Shown here one piece after another: positions 36,679-46,403 of a DNA stretch of 64,000 bases. Where the stretch lies: the NCBI GenBank assembly GCA_030655135.1, contig JAURWC010000022.1, positions 310,001 through 374,000 of the forward strand, written 5' to 3'. Each line of letters opens with the position of its first letter. The stretch's first letter is position 1. A model generated the notes under the pieces. It had not been told where the DNA came from. It saw nothing but the letters and a program-made list of their open reading frames with translations, and ran no database searches. The translations under genes were made by a program, and so were the position numbers. This DNA is from Hyphomicrobiaceae bacterium. Its GTDB lineage: Bacteria; Pseudomonadota; Alphaproteobacteria; Rhizobiales; Hyphomicrobiaceae.

Positions 36679-38040
36679 ATGTTGGCGGGCCCGGCGATGG
36701 ATGCATCAGTGAAAGACGACGATCGAGGTTGGCGGACGCGCTCTGAGAACCCGCCGCTGGGTGAAATTTTCAGGTCCATCCGTGTGCCGGTGACGGGCAG
36801 CGGCTGGCGAAAGATGGTGGCGTTTGTCGGACCGGGATATCTCGTCGCTGTCGGATACATGGATCCAGGCAACTGGGCGACGTCGCTAGCGGGCGGATCG
36901 AAGTTCGGCTACACGCTGCTCGTCATCGCGCTCATTTCCAACATCATGGCGATCATCCTGCAATCGCTGTGCGCGCGGCTCGGCATCGCGACTGGGCGCG
37001 ACCTGGCGCAGGCATGCCGCGATGCATTCCCCCGGCCGGTGGCCTGGGTGCTGTGGCTGTTTGCCGAACTCGCGATCGTGGCGACCGATTTGGCTGAGGT
37101 GATCGGTACGGCGATCGGTCTCAATCTGTTGCTCGGCATTCCGCTGGAGATCGGCGTCGTGTTAACGGCGCTCGACGTGTTCCTGATCCTGTGGCTACAG
37201 AATCTCGGGTTCCGCTGGATCGAAGCGCTCATCATTGCGCTGCTCGGCGTCATCACGGTGTGCTTTGCCGTGCAGATCGCCATGGCCGATCCGGTGTGGG
37301 GTGACGTCATCAAGGGGTTTGCGCCGACGACCGACATCGTCAAGAACCCGCAGATGCTTTACCTGGCGTTGGGCATCATCGGTGCCACCGTGATGCCGCA
37401 CAATCTTTACCTGCACTCGGCCATCGTGCAGACGCGAGACTACGGGCGCAGCGTTCCGGAAAAGCGTGAAGCGCTGAAGTATGCGACGATCGATTCCACT
37501 GTGGCGCTGATGTTTGCGCTGCTGATCAATGCTTCGATCCTGATCCTTGCCGCCGCGACGTTCCATACGACGGGGCGCACAGAGGTGGCGGAACTGGGAG
37601 AGGCCCATACGCTGCTGCTGCCGCTTCTGGGCGCGTCGATCGCGCCGTCGTTGTTCGCGATTGCGCTGCTGTGCTGCGGCCTCAATTCAACCGTGACGGC
37701 GACGCTCGCGGGCCAGGCCGTCATGGAGGGCTTCATCAACTTCCGCATCGCGCCGTGGGCGAGGCGGCTCATCACGCGCGGCGTGGCGATCATTCCGGCG
37801 GCGGCGGTCACGATCTTCTATGGGCAGAGTGAGACGGCAAAGCTGCTTATTCTCAGCCAGGTCGTGCTGAGCTTCCAGTTGCCGTTCGCGGTCATTCCGC
37901 TGGTCATGTTCACGGCTAGCAAGACCAAGATGGGAGAGCTCATCGCGCCGCGCTGGCTGACGGCGGCAGCAGCCGTCATTGCCGCCATAATTGTCACGTT
38001 GAATGTCAAACTTCTGTTCGATGTGATGACCGCGGTCTGA
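36679..38040 (+). CDS. mntH: Nramp-family Mn(II)/Fe(II) transporter MntH
   Basis: 453 residues with about 11 membrane segments. The metal-site motifs DPGN (residues 62-65) and MPHN (near 233-236) are both intact. It imports Mn(II), and perhaps Fe(II), with protons across the inner membrane. An alternative ATG at 36697 is in frame. A Fur/Mur-like palindrome precedes it. Confidence 0.96.
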   Translation: MLAGPAMDASVKDDDRGWRTRSENPPLGEIFRSIRVPVTGSGWRKMVAFVGPGYLVAVGYMDPGNWATSLAGGSKFGYTLLVIALISNIMAIILQSLCARLGIATGRDLAQACRDAFPRPVAWVLWLFAELAIVATDLAEVIGTAIGLNLLLGIPLEIGVVLTALDVFLILWLQNLGFRWIEALIIALLGVITVCFAVQIAMADPVWGDVIKGFAPTTDIVKNPQMLYLALGIIGATVMPHNLYLHSAIVQTRDYGRSVPEKREALKYATIDSTVALMFALLINASILILAAATFHTTGRTEVAELGEAHTLLLPLLGASIAPSLFAIALLCCGLNSTVTATLAGQAVMEGFINFRIAPWARRLITRGVAIIPAAAVTIFYGQSETAKLLILSQVVLSFQLPFAVIPLVMFTASKTKMGELIAPRWLTAAAAVIAAIIVTLNVKLLFDVMTAV

Positions 38041-38141
38041 TTTGGCCCGTTGCTCTCGGTAACATCAGGCATGTTCGCGGGCCGGCGTTGCGCACCGCGG
38101 CTGATCCTGGCACCTGTATAGGCGCGCTTAGTACGGGAAAA

Positions 38142-38164
38142 CGCTTCACACTTTTCCGGAAGCG
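38142..38164. promoter_or_regulatory. Inverted repeat before the GMC gene
   Basis: CGCTTC at 38142-38147 and GAAGCG at 38159-38164 form an inverted repeat with an 11-nt spacer, 21 nt before the start of the GMC oxidoreductase gene. The 10-mer CCGGAAGCGC at the right arm is also in the phoX palindrome (27933-27948). There is no T-run. Confidence 0.35.
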
Positions 38165-38185
38165 CACGAGGGTTCGGGAGCTGCC

Positions 38186-39856
38186 ATGACACGCCTTGCA
38201 CGACCATTGTCGCAGTTGAAGACCCGCTATGACGTCATCGTCATCGGCTCGGGCTATGGCGGCGGCGTAACCGCTTCAAGGTTATCTCGTGCGGGCAAGC
38301 ACGTGGCGGTGCTGGAGCGAGGTCGCGAGTTCGTGACGGGCGAATTCCCCAGCCGTTTTCCAGACCTCAAGAATGAGCTGCAGATCACCACCAAGCATTT
38401 GCGCACGGGACCGGCGACAGGGCTGTTCGATGTGCGGGTGGGCGAGGACATGCACGTGCTGGTGGGGTGTGGCCTCGGCGGCGGCTCGCTGGTGAACGCC
38501 GGCGTTGCGTTGCGGCCGGACGCGCGCGTGTTCGCCGACAGCGTCTGGCCAGGCCAGATCGCCCAGGATGGATTGCTGGAAGAGGGCTTTGCGCGCGCGC
38601 AACGGTGGGTGAGGCCGCAGAGCCATCGCCGTGCGCATGAGATGACCAAGGCGAAGGCGCTCGCCAGCGCAGGCCAGGCGCTTGGGCGTGACCTGGTCGC
38701 GCCGCCGATTGCGGTCAACTTCGACGGGGGCGTCAACGCGGCAGGGATCGATCAGCCGGCCTGCACGCTGTGCGGGGACTGCTGCGGCGGCTGCAATGTT
38801 GGCGCCAAGAATACCGTCGCCCTGACGTACCTGCCGGACGCTGCGCGGCATGGCGCGGAGATCTTCACCGAGGTGAAGGCGGATCGCGTCGAGAAGATGC
38901 GCGACGGCAGTTGGCGCGTGCACGTGAACACGGCCGAAGGTGGGAAAGCTATCGAGGCTGCGGTCGTTGTAGTCTCGGCGGGCACGTTGGGTTCGGCTGA
39001 GATCATGTTGCGGTCGCGGGCGCATGGGTTGGCGCTGTCGGATCGCATCGGCCAGCGGTTTACGGCCAACGGCGACATCATCGCGTTCGGCTATGGGGCC
39101 AAGGTGCCGATCGACGCGGTGGGAGTCGGTTATCCAGCGAAGGTCGAGAAAGAGATCGGTGCATCGGTCTCCACGCAGCTGGAATACCGCGACGCCGAAC
39201 ACCTCGACCATCAGATTTGCGTGCAGGAAGGTGTAATCCCGTCTGCGCTGGCGCCGGTTCTGCCGTTGCTGTTCGTGCCGAACGGACGGCTTCTCGGCGC
39301 ACTGAAGAGCCTGATCGCGGGTGTCTACAATGGCCCGTTCGCGCACCTGCAGACGTACTTCGCCGTATCGCACGATAGTGCGTCCGGCCGGTTCACGCTG
39401 GACGGAGATCAGCTCAAGCTGACATGGCCGGGCGCGAAGGACGAGCCGGTGTTCCAGCGCCTCGACAAGGCGCTGAAGGAGATCGTGGGACATGCGGGCG
39501 GAGACTACGTCAAGAACCCGCTGTCGGGATCGGTGATGGGGCAGCAGCCAGCGACCGCGCATCCGCTCGGCGGCTGCAGCATGGGCCGGGAGCGAACGGA
39601 TGGCGTCGTCAATCACAAGTGCCAGGTGTTCGATGGTGCACCCGGCGCGGCGTCGACGGCTGTGCATGATGGGCTGTATGTCATCGACGGATCGGTCATC
39701 GCGCGCTCGCTCGGCGCAAATCCGCTGCTGACGATCACGGCGATTTCGGAACGGGCGATGCTGCACTTCGCGGCGGATCATGGCCTTCGTTTCGACGATG
39801 CCGCCGTCGATGCGCCGCCGGTCAGCGTGCTGACACCCGGTGCCGTTGCGGCGTAG
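38186..39856 (+). CDS. GMC-family FAD oxidoreductase
   Basis: 556 residues. The N-terminal FAD motif is VIVIGSGYGGGVTASRL, and the C-terminal HPLGGCSMG and GSVIARSLGANPLLTI match the cholesterol-oxidase-like branch of the GMC family. A cysteine cluster CTLCGDCCGGCN near residues 193-204 is typical of this subgroup and may bind metal or a cluster. No Tat or Sec signal is present. The substrate is unknown. It lies 18 nt before the CHASE2 cyclase gene. Confidence 0.88.
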   Translation: MTRLARPLSQLKTRYDVIVIGSGYGGGVTASRLSRAGKHVAVLERGREFVTGEFPSRFPDLKNELQITTKHLRTGPATGLFDVRVGEDMHVLVGCGLGGGSLVNAGVALRPDARVFADSVWPGQIAQDGLLEEGFARAQRWVRPQSHRRAHEMTKAKALASAGQALGRDLVAPPIAVNFDGGVNAAGIDQPACTLCGDCCGGCNVGAKNTVALTYLPDAARHGAEIFTEVKADRVEKMRDGSWRVHVNTAEGGKAIEAAVVVVSAGTLGSAEIMLRSRAHGLALSDRIGQRFTANGDIIAFGYGAKVPIDAVGVGYPAKVEKEIGASVSTQLEYRDAEHLDHQICVQEGVIPSALAPVLPLLFVPNGRLLGALKSLIAGVYNGPFAHLQTYFAVSHDSASGRFTLDGDQLKLTWPGAKDEPVFQRLDKALKEIVGHAGGDYVKNPLSGSVMGQQPATAHPLGGCSMGRERTDGVVNHKCQVFDGAPGAASTAVHDGLYVIDGSVIARSLGANPLLTITAISERAMLHFAADHGLRFDDAAVDAPPVSVLTPGAVAA

Positions 39857-39874
39857 GCGATAGGTCAGAGGCTT

Positions 39875-42040
39875 TTGCAAATGCGCTGGCAGGTGCCGTC
39901 CCAACAATTCTGGCTGACGGCGCTGTTGATCGCTGCGGCGGTGCTGCTGCGGATTTGGGATCCTGAACCGGTGGCGCGGTTGCGGCTATCCGTTTTCGAC
40001 AGCTATCTCGGCGCGTCTCCCAGGGCGGCCGATCCTGCAATGCCGGTCAAGATCGTCGACATTGATGCGGCGTCCCTGCAGCGTATCGGGCAGTGGCCGT
40101 GGCCGCGCACCCGTATTGCCGATTTGGTGACAAGGCTGCGCGAGGCTGGTGCCAAGTCCATCTCATTGGATCTTATCCTGGCGGAACCGGATCGTGTATC
40201 GCCGGGAGAACTGGCGCGGCTGGTGGCGGGCCGTCCGGAGCTGAAGGCGCTGGCGGACGAGGCGGCGAAGCTGCCGTCGAACGATGCGCTGCTCGCCGAT
40301 GCCATCGCCGGCGGGCGTGTGGTGCTTGGGTTCGTCGGGCAGGATGGCGCGTCGCAGGCGCCGCCACCGCGCGCCAGCTTTGCCACGGCGGGCGATGATC
40401 CCAAGCTGTTCGTGCCGGGTTTCGCCGGCGGGGCAGCCAGCCTGGGGGAGTTGACGGCCAAGGCTGCGGGGCTCGGCAGCGTGAACTGGCTGCCGTCACA
40501 GGATCTGGTGGTGCGGCGCGTGCCGCTGCTACTCCGGGCTGGAGACCAGCTCTATCCATCGCTGGCGCTCGAAGCGTTGCGGGTCGGGACGGACCAGACC
40601 ACGGTGCAGGTGAAGGCGTCTGGAGGAAGCGGGCTTTCCGCCTTCGGGCAGCAGACGGGCATCGAACAGGTAAAGATCGGTGCGGTGGTCCTGCCGACGG
40701 GAGCCAACGGCGAGCTGTGGTTGAACTTCGCCGCACATGACGCGCGCCGTTTCATTCCCGCGCATCTGATATTGGAGGGCGGGCTGGCACCCGATGCCGT
40801 GCAGGGACGGCATATTTTCATCGGCGCCAGTGCGCCAGGCCTTCTCGACTTGAGGGCGACGCCGCTGCAGTCGTCGGTGCCGGGCGTCGAGATCCATGCG
40901 CAGGCGCTGGAGCAGATGCTGTCGGGCGCGCACCTGACGCGGCCGGCCTACGCGACGGGGGCCGAACTATTGTTCCTGATCGCGGTCGGCGCCGGTGTCG
41001 CGTTTCTGCTGCGGCGTGTGGGGCCGGTTATGGCGGCTGTCGCGGGGCTGTCGGCTGTTGCTGCGGTCGTCGCGTTGTCGTGGCTGGCGTTTACGCAATC
41101 GGGGCTGCTATTCGATCCGATTTATCCATCCCTGGCGCTTGTTGCGATCTATTTGGCGACGTCGCTCAGCACCTATGTCAAAGCGGAGCTGGATCGTGCG
41201 TATGTTCGGCAGGCCTTCGGCCATTACGTGGCGCCGCAGCTCGTGGAGCAATTGGCCGATAACGCCGGCAGCCTGAAGCTGGGTGGCGAGACGCGGGAGG
41301 TCACGCTGCTGTTTTCCGACGTGCGCGGGTTCTCGCGCATTTCCGAAGGGCTGGATGCCGAGGGGCTGGTACGCTTCATCAATGAGCTGTTCACGCCCAT
41401 CGCCGACGTGATCCTGGAGGAGCGCGGCACCATCGACAAGTTCATGGGCGATGCGGTGATGGCGTTCTGGAATGCGCCCGTCGCCGATGACAATCACGCG
41501 CGCCACGCCTGTCGCGCGGCGCTGCGCATGCTAGAGGCCGTCGACGAACTCAATCGGGAACGTGCGGCACGGGCATCGCAGACCGGCGATCTTTGCGAGC
41601 CCGTGCGGATCGGCATCGGGCTCAACACCGGGCTTTGCGTGGTCGGCAACGTCGGCTCGCCGCAGCGGTTCGATTATTCGATCCTGGGCGACGTGGTGAA
41701 CATCGCCTCGCGACTGGAGGGCGAAACGAAAGTCTACGGTGCGCCGGTGATCGTCGGCGAGGCGACCGCGGCGCAGGCACAGGACTTCGCGTTCCTGGAA
41801 ATCGGTCGTGTGTCGCTGCGCGGCAAGGATCGCAGCGAACGCGTGTTTGCTCTCGCCGGCGATGAGGCGATGGCGGTAAGCTCCGAGTTCGCGGTGTTCA
41901 AAACGGCGCATGTCCGGCTGTTGCGCGCGCTTGATGCAGCCGATCGCGAAGAGGCCGGCAAGGCTTTGGCCGAGGCGCGGGAATTATGTCCACGCGGCCT
42001 CGGCCAGTTGTTTGATGTCTACGAGCAGCGGCTCACGTAA
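39875..42040 (+). CDS. CHASE2-domain adenylate/guanylate cyclase
   Basis: 721 residues. A membrane segment near the start, a periplasmic CHASE2 sensor (about residues 35-335) and three hydrophobic segments (about 365-440) precede a class III cyclase domain (about 470-640). TLLFSDVRGFS and DKFMGDAVMAFW carry the two metal-binding Asp residues and the substrate-binding Lys, consistent with cAMP production. CHASE2 cyclases occur commonly beside FecR-domain proteins, as here. The stop lies 6 nt from the convergent FecR stop. Confidence 0.94.
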   Translation: MQMRWQVPSQQFWLTALLIAAAVLLRIWDPEPVARLRLSVFDSYLGASPRAADPAMPVKIVDIDAASLQRIGQWPWPRTRIADLVTRLREAGAKSISLDLILAEPDRVSPGELARLVAGRPELKALADEAAKLPSNDALLADAIAGGRVVLGFVGQDGASQAPPPRASFATAGDDPKLFVPGFAGGAASLGELTAKAAGLGSVNWLPSQDLVVRRVPLLLRAGDQLYPSLALEALRVGTDQTTVQVKASGGSGLSAFGQQTGIEQVKIGAVVLPTGANGELWLNFAAHDARRFIPAHLILEGGLAPDAVQGRHIFIGASAPGLLDLRATPLQSSVPGVEIHAQALEQMLSGAHLTRPAYATGAELLFLIAVGAGVAFLLRRVGPVMAAVAGLSAVAAVVALSWLAFTQSGLLFDPIYPSLALVAIYLATSLSTYVKAELDRAYVRQAFGHYVAPQLVEQLADNAGSLKLGGETREVTLLFSDVRGFSRISEGLDAEGLVRFINELFTPIADVILEERGTIDKFMGDAVMAFWNAPVADDNHARHACRAALRMLEAVDELNRERAARASQTGDLCEPVRIGIGLNTGLCVVGNVGSPQRFDYSILGDVVNIASRLEGETKVYGAPVIVGEATAAQAQDFAFLEIGRVSLRGKDRSERVFALAGDEAMAVSSEFAVFKTAHVRLLRALDAADREEAGKALAEARELCPRGLGQLFDVYEQRLT

Positions 42041-42046
42041 CTCGGC

Positions 42047-43036
42047 TCAGCGGGCCGTCCGGCCACCGCCGCCACCCATCGACCTGCCGCCGTAGCTGCC
42101 ACCGCGTCCGCCCATGCCGCCGCGTCCGCCGCGGCCGCCACCGATGCGGATGCCGCCAGCGATGCCGATCGCAACGCCCATGCCATCCATGATCTGGCTG
42201 TCATCGTCATCGTCGTCACGGCGCGAGACCTTCTTGCGCTTGGGCTTGTCGTCGTCCTTGCTGGCTTTCTCTGTGCGCTTCTTCTTGGTGGTCTTGCTTG
42301 GCTTGTCGCCGTCATCGCCGCGATCAGCCTTCTTCTTCGGCTTGTCTTTCACGGGCGGCACGATGTCGATCAGGATGGCGTCGCGCGTCAGAACGGGCGG
42401 ACTGTCCTGGGGCTTCTTGTCGACGAACGGGAAGGCATCGTCGAAATTCGTTTTCTGCTTGAGGTTTTTCCAGCGCGCGGGGGCGCCGACGTCACCGTCG
42501 TTGACGCGGATCAGCTTGCCGGGTTCGTCGAGGTCGCGGCATTTGCCGCGCTCGTTGCAGACCGTGACGGCGCCTTCGTGCAGCAGCAGCCAGCTGACGC
42601 CGTTCTCTTGAACGAAGACGTCGAAGATGGTGCCGCGCACCGTAATCGATGCTTGCGGCACACGCACGACGTAGCTTGGCTTGGCCGCAACGCCTGTGAC
42701 GAAGCGGAACGCGCCCTTCACCAGGTTGACGGCGATGTTGCCCTTGGTTTTTTCGCCATCGTAGACGAACTTGTCCAGCATCAGCTTGGCGCCCGGTCCG
42801 AGCGCCATTTTTGTTTCGTCGTTCAGCTTGAGTTCGCTCGATGCATCGGTCGCGACCTCGATCAGCTCATCCTGGTGGACGTTGCCGCCCTGTGTCAGCG
42901 TTCGCGTGTCGCGATTGTACATTGCGGTGACCTGGTTCACGACCACGACGGCCGCGCCGATGGGGTCGGCCGCCTTCGCGGGTGTGGTCACCAGACCAAT
43001 GGCAAATGTCGCCGCTAGCATTCTAGGTAATGACAT
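42047..43036 (-). CDS. FecR-domain periplasmic protein with basic/acidic/Gly-Arg tail
   Basis: 329 residues from ATG 43036. A signal peptide ends near TPAKAADP. Residues about 40-140 form a FecR-type domain (LTLGGN-like start, SITVRGTIFDVFV, WLLLHEGAVTV). The C-terminal third has Lys-rich repeats, a run of six Asp residues and a Gly/Arg/Met-rich tail. The family is often encoded with CHASE2 cyclases and is thought to sense or anchor to the cell surface. It is convergent with the cyclase gene. Confidence 0.85.
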   Translation of the reverse strand: MSLPRMLAATFAIGLVTTPAKAADPIGAAVVVVNQVTAMYNRDTRTLTQGGNVHQDELIEVATDASSELKLNDETKMALGPGAKLMLDKFVYDGEKTKGNIAVNLVKGAFRFVTGVAAKPSYVVRVPQASITVRGTIFDVFVQENGVSWLLLHEGAVTVCNERGKCRDLDEPGKLIRVNDGDVGAPARWKNLKQKTNFDDAFPFVDKKPQDSPPVLTRDAILIDIVPPVKDKPKKKADRGDDGDKPSKTTKKKRTEKASKDDDKPKRKKVSRRDDDDDDSQIMDGMGVAIGIAGGIRIGGGRGGRGGMGGRGGSYGGRSMGGGGGRTAR

Positions 43037-43196
43037 GACGCACCAGCTCCTCAAACGTTCGGCGCGAAAAACATCCACGGCAGATCCAAACAACCAGTTT
43101 ATCCGGTCCGTAAATCGCAGCTGTTCCTTAAGGAACTGACGATAGCGACGTGGACGTGCTTCCGGGTTGGCTGCGCGAGGTTGTGATCACATGATC

Positions 43197-44105
43197 TTAG
43201 ACTCGAGTGAGCCCGGAGGAAAGCTCGCGGAAGCGGGCGACTGAAAAGTTGATGAAGGCGCGGAGGCGCGGCACTGCGGATCGGGCGGATGGAAAAATCA
43301 AATGCAGGCCCACATTGCCCGGCGTGTACGGGCTGAGCACAGTAATAAGCCTGCCAGCCTCGATGTCTGCTGCGACGTCTACATAGGATTTGAACGCTAA
43401 CCCCAGTCCCTCGAGAGCCCACAGGCGGAGCAAACCGCCGTCATTTGTGGAAAGGCCCGCATCGATCCTGGCGGTCAGGCGCTTAGCCCCGGCCGTCATG
43501 ACCCATGGCATCTTTTCGCCGTTGCGGACGAGCACAAGGCATCGATGGCTCGATAAGTCGTTGGGATGCTTTGGTACGCCGTGTTCAGCCAAGTAGGCGG
43601 GAGAACCAACCACAACGCGTCCGTTTGGCACCAACGGCCGGGAGATCAGGGTCGAGTCGTCGAGCTTGCCGTACCGGAAGGCCACGTCGATGGCACCGGA
43701 GACGAGATCGGCCACGTCGTCCATGAGATATAGCTCAGGTTGGACGCGGGGATTGGCGGCGGCGAAGTCGACGACCAGGGGCGCCACGTATTGGCGGCCT
43801 AGATCGGACGGGGCTGAGATGCGCAAGGTGCCCTTCAGCGGTCCCTTACCGGCCTCGATCGACGTTTCCAGGCCCTCCACCTCGCTGAGCACCCGTTCAG
43901 CGCTTTCCAGGAACAGCCGGCCTTCGGGTGTCAGGGTGATCGCGCGTGTCGAGCGTGTGAGCAGAGGTGCGCCAAAGCGCGATTCCAGGGCTTTCAGGCG
44001 TTGGCTGACGGCGCCGGGGGATAAACGCAAATCGCGTCCGGCGGCTGACATGCTCCCCAAGGCAACAATGCGGCGGAACAGCCTCATATCTGATAGAAGA
44101 TCCAT
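43197..44105 (-). CDS. LysR-family transcriptional regulator
   Basis: 302 residues from ATG 44105, with a GTG one codon upstream. The N-terminal helix-turn-helix is MRLFRRIVALGSMSAAGRDLRLSPGAVSQRL; the rest is a LysR substrate domain. No Shine-Dalgarno sequence is visible and the operator-like repeat at 44111-44125 abuts the start, so translation may be leaderless or start at the internal ATG of MRLF. It is divergent from the old yellow enzyme gene and probably controls it. Confidence 0.93.
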   Translation of the reverse strand: MDLLSDMRLFRRIVALGSMSAAGRDLRLSPGAVSQRLKALESRFGAPLLTRSTRAITLTPEGRLFLESAERVLSEVEGLETSIEAGKGPLKGTLRISAPSDLGRQYVAPLVVDFAAANPRVQPELYLMDDVADLVSGAIDVAFRYGKLDDSTLISRPLVPNGRVVVGSPAYLAEHGVPKHPNDLSSHRCLVLVRNGEKMPWVMTAGAKRLTARIDAGLSTNDGGLLRLWALEGLGLAFKSYVDVAADIEAGRLITVLSPYTPGNVGLHLIFPSARSAVPRLRAFINFSVARFRELSSGLTRV

Positions 44106-44110
44106 CACTG

Positions 44111-44125
44111 TTTAGTATCACTAAA
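44111..44125. promoter_or_regulatory. LysR-type operator candidate
   Basis: TTTAGTATCACTAAA is a perfect inverted repeat with 6-bp arms and a 3-nt spacer and has the T-N11-A form bound by LysR proteins. It lies 5 nt before the LysR ATG and about 85 nt before the divergent oxidoreductase start. Confidence 0.7.
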
Positions 44126-44209
44126 TACTGACTTTTCAAATGTTGGAATTCTGTATGCGGGAGGCTTTTCGTAGTTTGCGGCCGGAGCGATAGCCGCAGG
44201 AGAATTTTC

Positions 44210-45319
44210 ATGCCCGCTTTATTTCAGCGCTTTTGTCTCGGCCGCGCCATCATGCCGAACCGTATCGTCATGTCGCCGATGACGCGCTCGCGCTCGACGC
44301 AGCCAGGCGACGTGCCTAATGCCATGATGGCGGAGTACTATGCGCAGCGGGCGAGTGCCGGCTTGATCATCAGCGAAGCGACTCAGATCTCGCCGCAGGG
44401 CAAAGGCTATTCGTTCACGCCGGGTATCTATTCGCGGGAGCAAATCGACGGCTGGAAGCTGGTGACGAAGGCGGTTCATGAGGCGGGAGGCCGCATGTTT
44501 TTGCAGCTGTGGCACGTCGGGCGAATGTCGCACGCAAGTTTTCAGGCGGACGGCCAAACGGTGGCGCCGTCGGCGCTGTCACCTGATGCGCAGGTGTGGG
44601 TCGCCGACCCGCAGACGGGAACGGGCACAATGGTGGACTGCCCGGTTCCGCGGGCGCTCAGCACCGCAGAGGTCGGGGCCGTGGTACGGGACTTCGCGCG
44701 CGCCGCGGGCAACGCCATGGAAGCAGGGTTTGATGGCGTCGAGATCCACGGTGCCAACGGCTACCTCATAGATCAGTTCTTGCGGCGGTCGTCGAACCAT
44801 CGCACCGATCAATACGGCGGTAGCATCGAGAACCGCGTCCGCTTCCTCGACGAAGTGACAACAGCGGTTGCCGCAGAGGCCGGTGCGGAGCGCACGGGCA
44901 TCCGGCTCGCGCCCTACATCACGGCCCGCAACATGGCGGATGACGAGATCATCCGTGCGATCCTTCTGGCCGCGCGGCGGCTGGACGAAATCGGCATTGC
45001 CTATATTCATCTATCAGAAGCCGACTGGGACGATGCGCCGGTCGTACCGAGTTCTTTCCATCGTGACCTGCGCAATACGTTCCGGTCGGCGATCATCGTC
45101 GCGGGGAAGTACGACAAGCAGCGGGCGTGCAAGATGGTGGGAGACGGGCTTGCCGACCTCGTCGCCTTCGGGCGGCCGTTCGTCGCCAATCCAGACTTGC
45201 CGCGGCGGTTCAAGGACGACCTGCCGCTTGCCGAGTTCGATCCGGCATCACTGTTCGGCGGGGATAGCCACGGTTACACGGATTATCCGGCGTATGCCGG
45301 CACTGTTGCGGCGGCTTGA
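44210..45319 (+). CDS. Old yellow enzyme-family flavin oxidoreductase
   Basis: 369 residues, TIM barrel with FMN. VEIHGANGYLIDQFLRRSSNHR is the OYE signature (key His, Asn, and downstream RTDQYGGSIENR). It reduces activated C=C bonds of enones, nitro compounds or maleimides with NAD(P)H. It starts a run of five genes (to 48135) with mostly short gaps. Divergent LysR control is likely. Confidence 0.95.
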   Translation: MPALFQRFCLGRAIMPNRIVMSPMTRSRSTQPGDVPNAMMAEYYAQRASAGLIISEATQISPQGKGYSFTPGIYSREQIDGWKLVTKAVHEAGGRMFLQLWHVGRMSHASFQADGQTVAPSALSPDAQVWVADPQTGTGTMVDCPVPRALSTAEVGAVVRDFARAAGNAMEAGFDGVEIHGANGYLIDQFLRRSSNHRTDQYGGSIENRVRFLDEVTTAVAAEAGAERTGIRLAPYITARNMADDEIIRAILLAARRLDEIGIAYIHLSEADWDDAPVVPSSFHRDLRNTFRSAIIVAGKYDKQRACKMVGDGLADLVAFGRPFVANPDLPRRFKDDLPLAEFDPASLFGGDSHGYTDYPAYAGTVAAA

Positions 45320-45337
45320 GCAGGAAGGACGACGGGC

Positions 45338-46324
45338 GTGGCAAAGACAGATGACGAACAGCGCGGCGGAACGCGCCGCCAGTTCCTGGCGGGCGCTGCA
45401 TTGGCGGCGGGCGCAGTGACACTTGCTACCGCCCAACCGGGCGCCGGGCAGGCGGCGGGCGAGCCCGCCGGAACGGGATCGTCCGGCTTCTGGCCGGGCG
45501 GCGCGCAGCTGGTGATTTCGATTTCGATGCAGTTCGAAGCCGGCGCGCAGGGCGCAAATGCGGACGGGCCGTTTCCGCCGCTCGACAGCAAGTATACCGA
45601 CTCCATTACGCCGACGTGGTTCGACTACGGCATGAAGGAGGGCGTGCCGCGGCTGCTGAACCTCTGGGACAAGCACGGCGTCAAAGTCACCTCGCACATG
45701 GTCGGCAAGGCCGTCGAGCTGCAGCCGGACCTGGCGCGAGACTTGGTGAAGCGCGGTCACGAGGCGGCCGCGCACGGCCAAACCTGGACGCCGCAATACT
45801 CGATGACGCCGGACGAGGAGCGGCGGTCCTACGAGGAAAACATCGCCACCGTAGAGCGCATTACCGGTGTGCGGCCGATCGGCTTCAACGCGTTCTGGAT
45901 GCGGCAGACGCCGAAGACGCTGGAGATCCTGCAAGACCTGGGCTTCCTCTACCACATCGACGATCTGGGACGCGATGAGCCGTCGATCACCGAGGTGCGC
46001 GGCCGGCCGTTCGCCGTGGTGCCGTACACGTTGCGCAACAACGATATCGGGCGCTTCAGCAATACGGCGATGACGGGGGCGGCGTTCGCGCAGGAACTGA
46101 AGGATGACTTCGACATCCTCTACGCGGAAGGTGCAAAGCGGCGCCGTTTGATGTCGATTTCCACGCACGACCGCATCGGCGGCCAGCCGGCGATCGTCAA
46201 GGCTCTGGACGAGTTTCTGAGCTATGCCAAGCTGAAGCCCGGGGTCGCGTTCATGCGCAAGGACGACATAGCGCGATGGGCTCTTCAGCAGACGGATACG
46301 CCACGCAACGCGCCGCGGACGTGA
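45338..46324 (+). CDS. Polysaccharide deacetylase-family protein, Tat-exported
   Basis: 328 residues. A twin-arginine signal (RRQFLAGAALAAG) is followed by an Ala/Gly-rich spacer and a NodB/PuuE-like barrel (TSHMVGKAVELQ, RGHEAAAHGQTW, HIDDLGRDEPS). The usual leading metal-binding DD motif is absent; the corresponding strand reads VISISMQFEAG. It therefore resembles PuuE/allantoinase-like members more than chitin deacetylases. The substrate is unknown. Confidence 0.8.
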   Translation: MAKTDDEQRGGTRRQFLAGAALAAGAVTLATAQPGAGQAAGEPAGTGSSGFWPGGAQLVISISMQFEAGAQGANADGPFPPLDSKYTDSITPTWFDYGMKEGVPRLLNLWDKHGVKVTSHMVGKAVELQPDLARDLVKRGHEAAAHGQTWTPQYSMTPDEERRSYEENIATVERITGVRPIGFNAFWMRQTPKTLEILQDLGFLYHIDDLGRDEPSITEVRGRPFAVVPYTLRNNDIGRFSNTAMTGAAFAQELKDDFDILYAEGAKRRRLMSISTHDRIGGQPAIVKALDEFLSYAKLKPGVAFMRKDDIARWALQQTDTPRNAPRT

Positions 46325-46403
46325 CGCGGGGACCTTGCAATCCGGATCGACGCCGACGATTTGATTGCAATCCAAAGCACAGCAATAAAGAAGATCTGAC
46401 GCC

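Noticed and set aside
38282-39907. 541-codon open frame on the minus strand
   Set aside because: It is antisense to the GMC gene, with Arg/His-rich, low-complexity translation typical of shadow frames.
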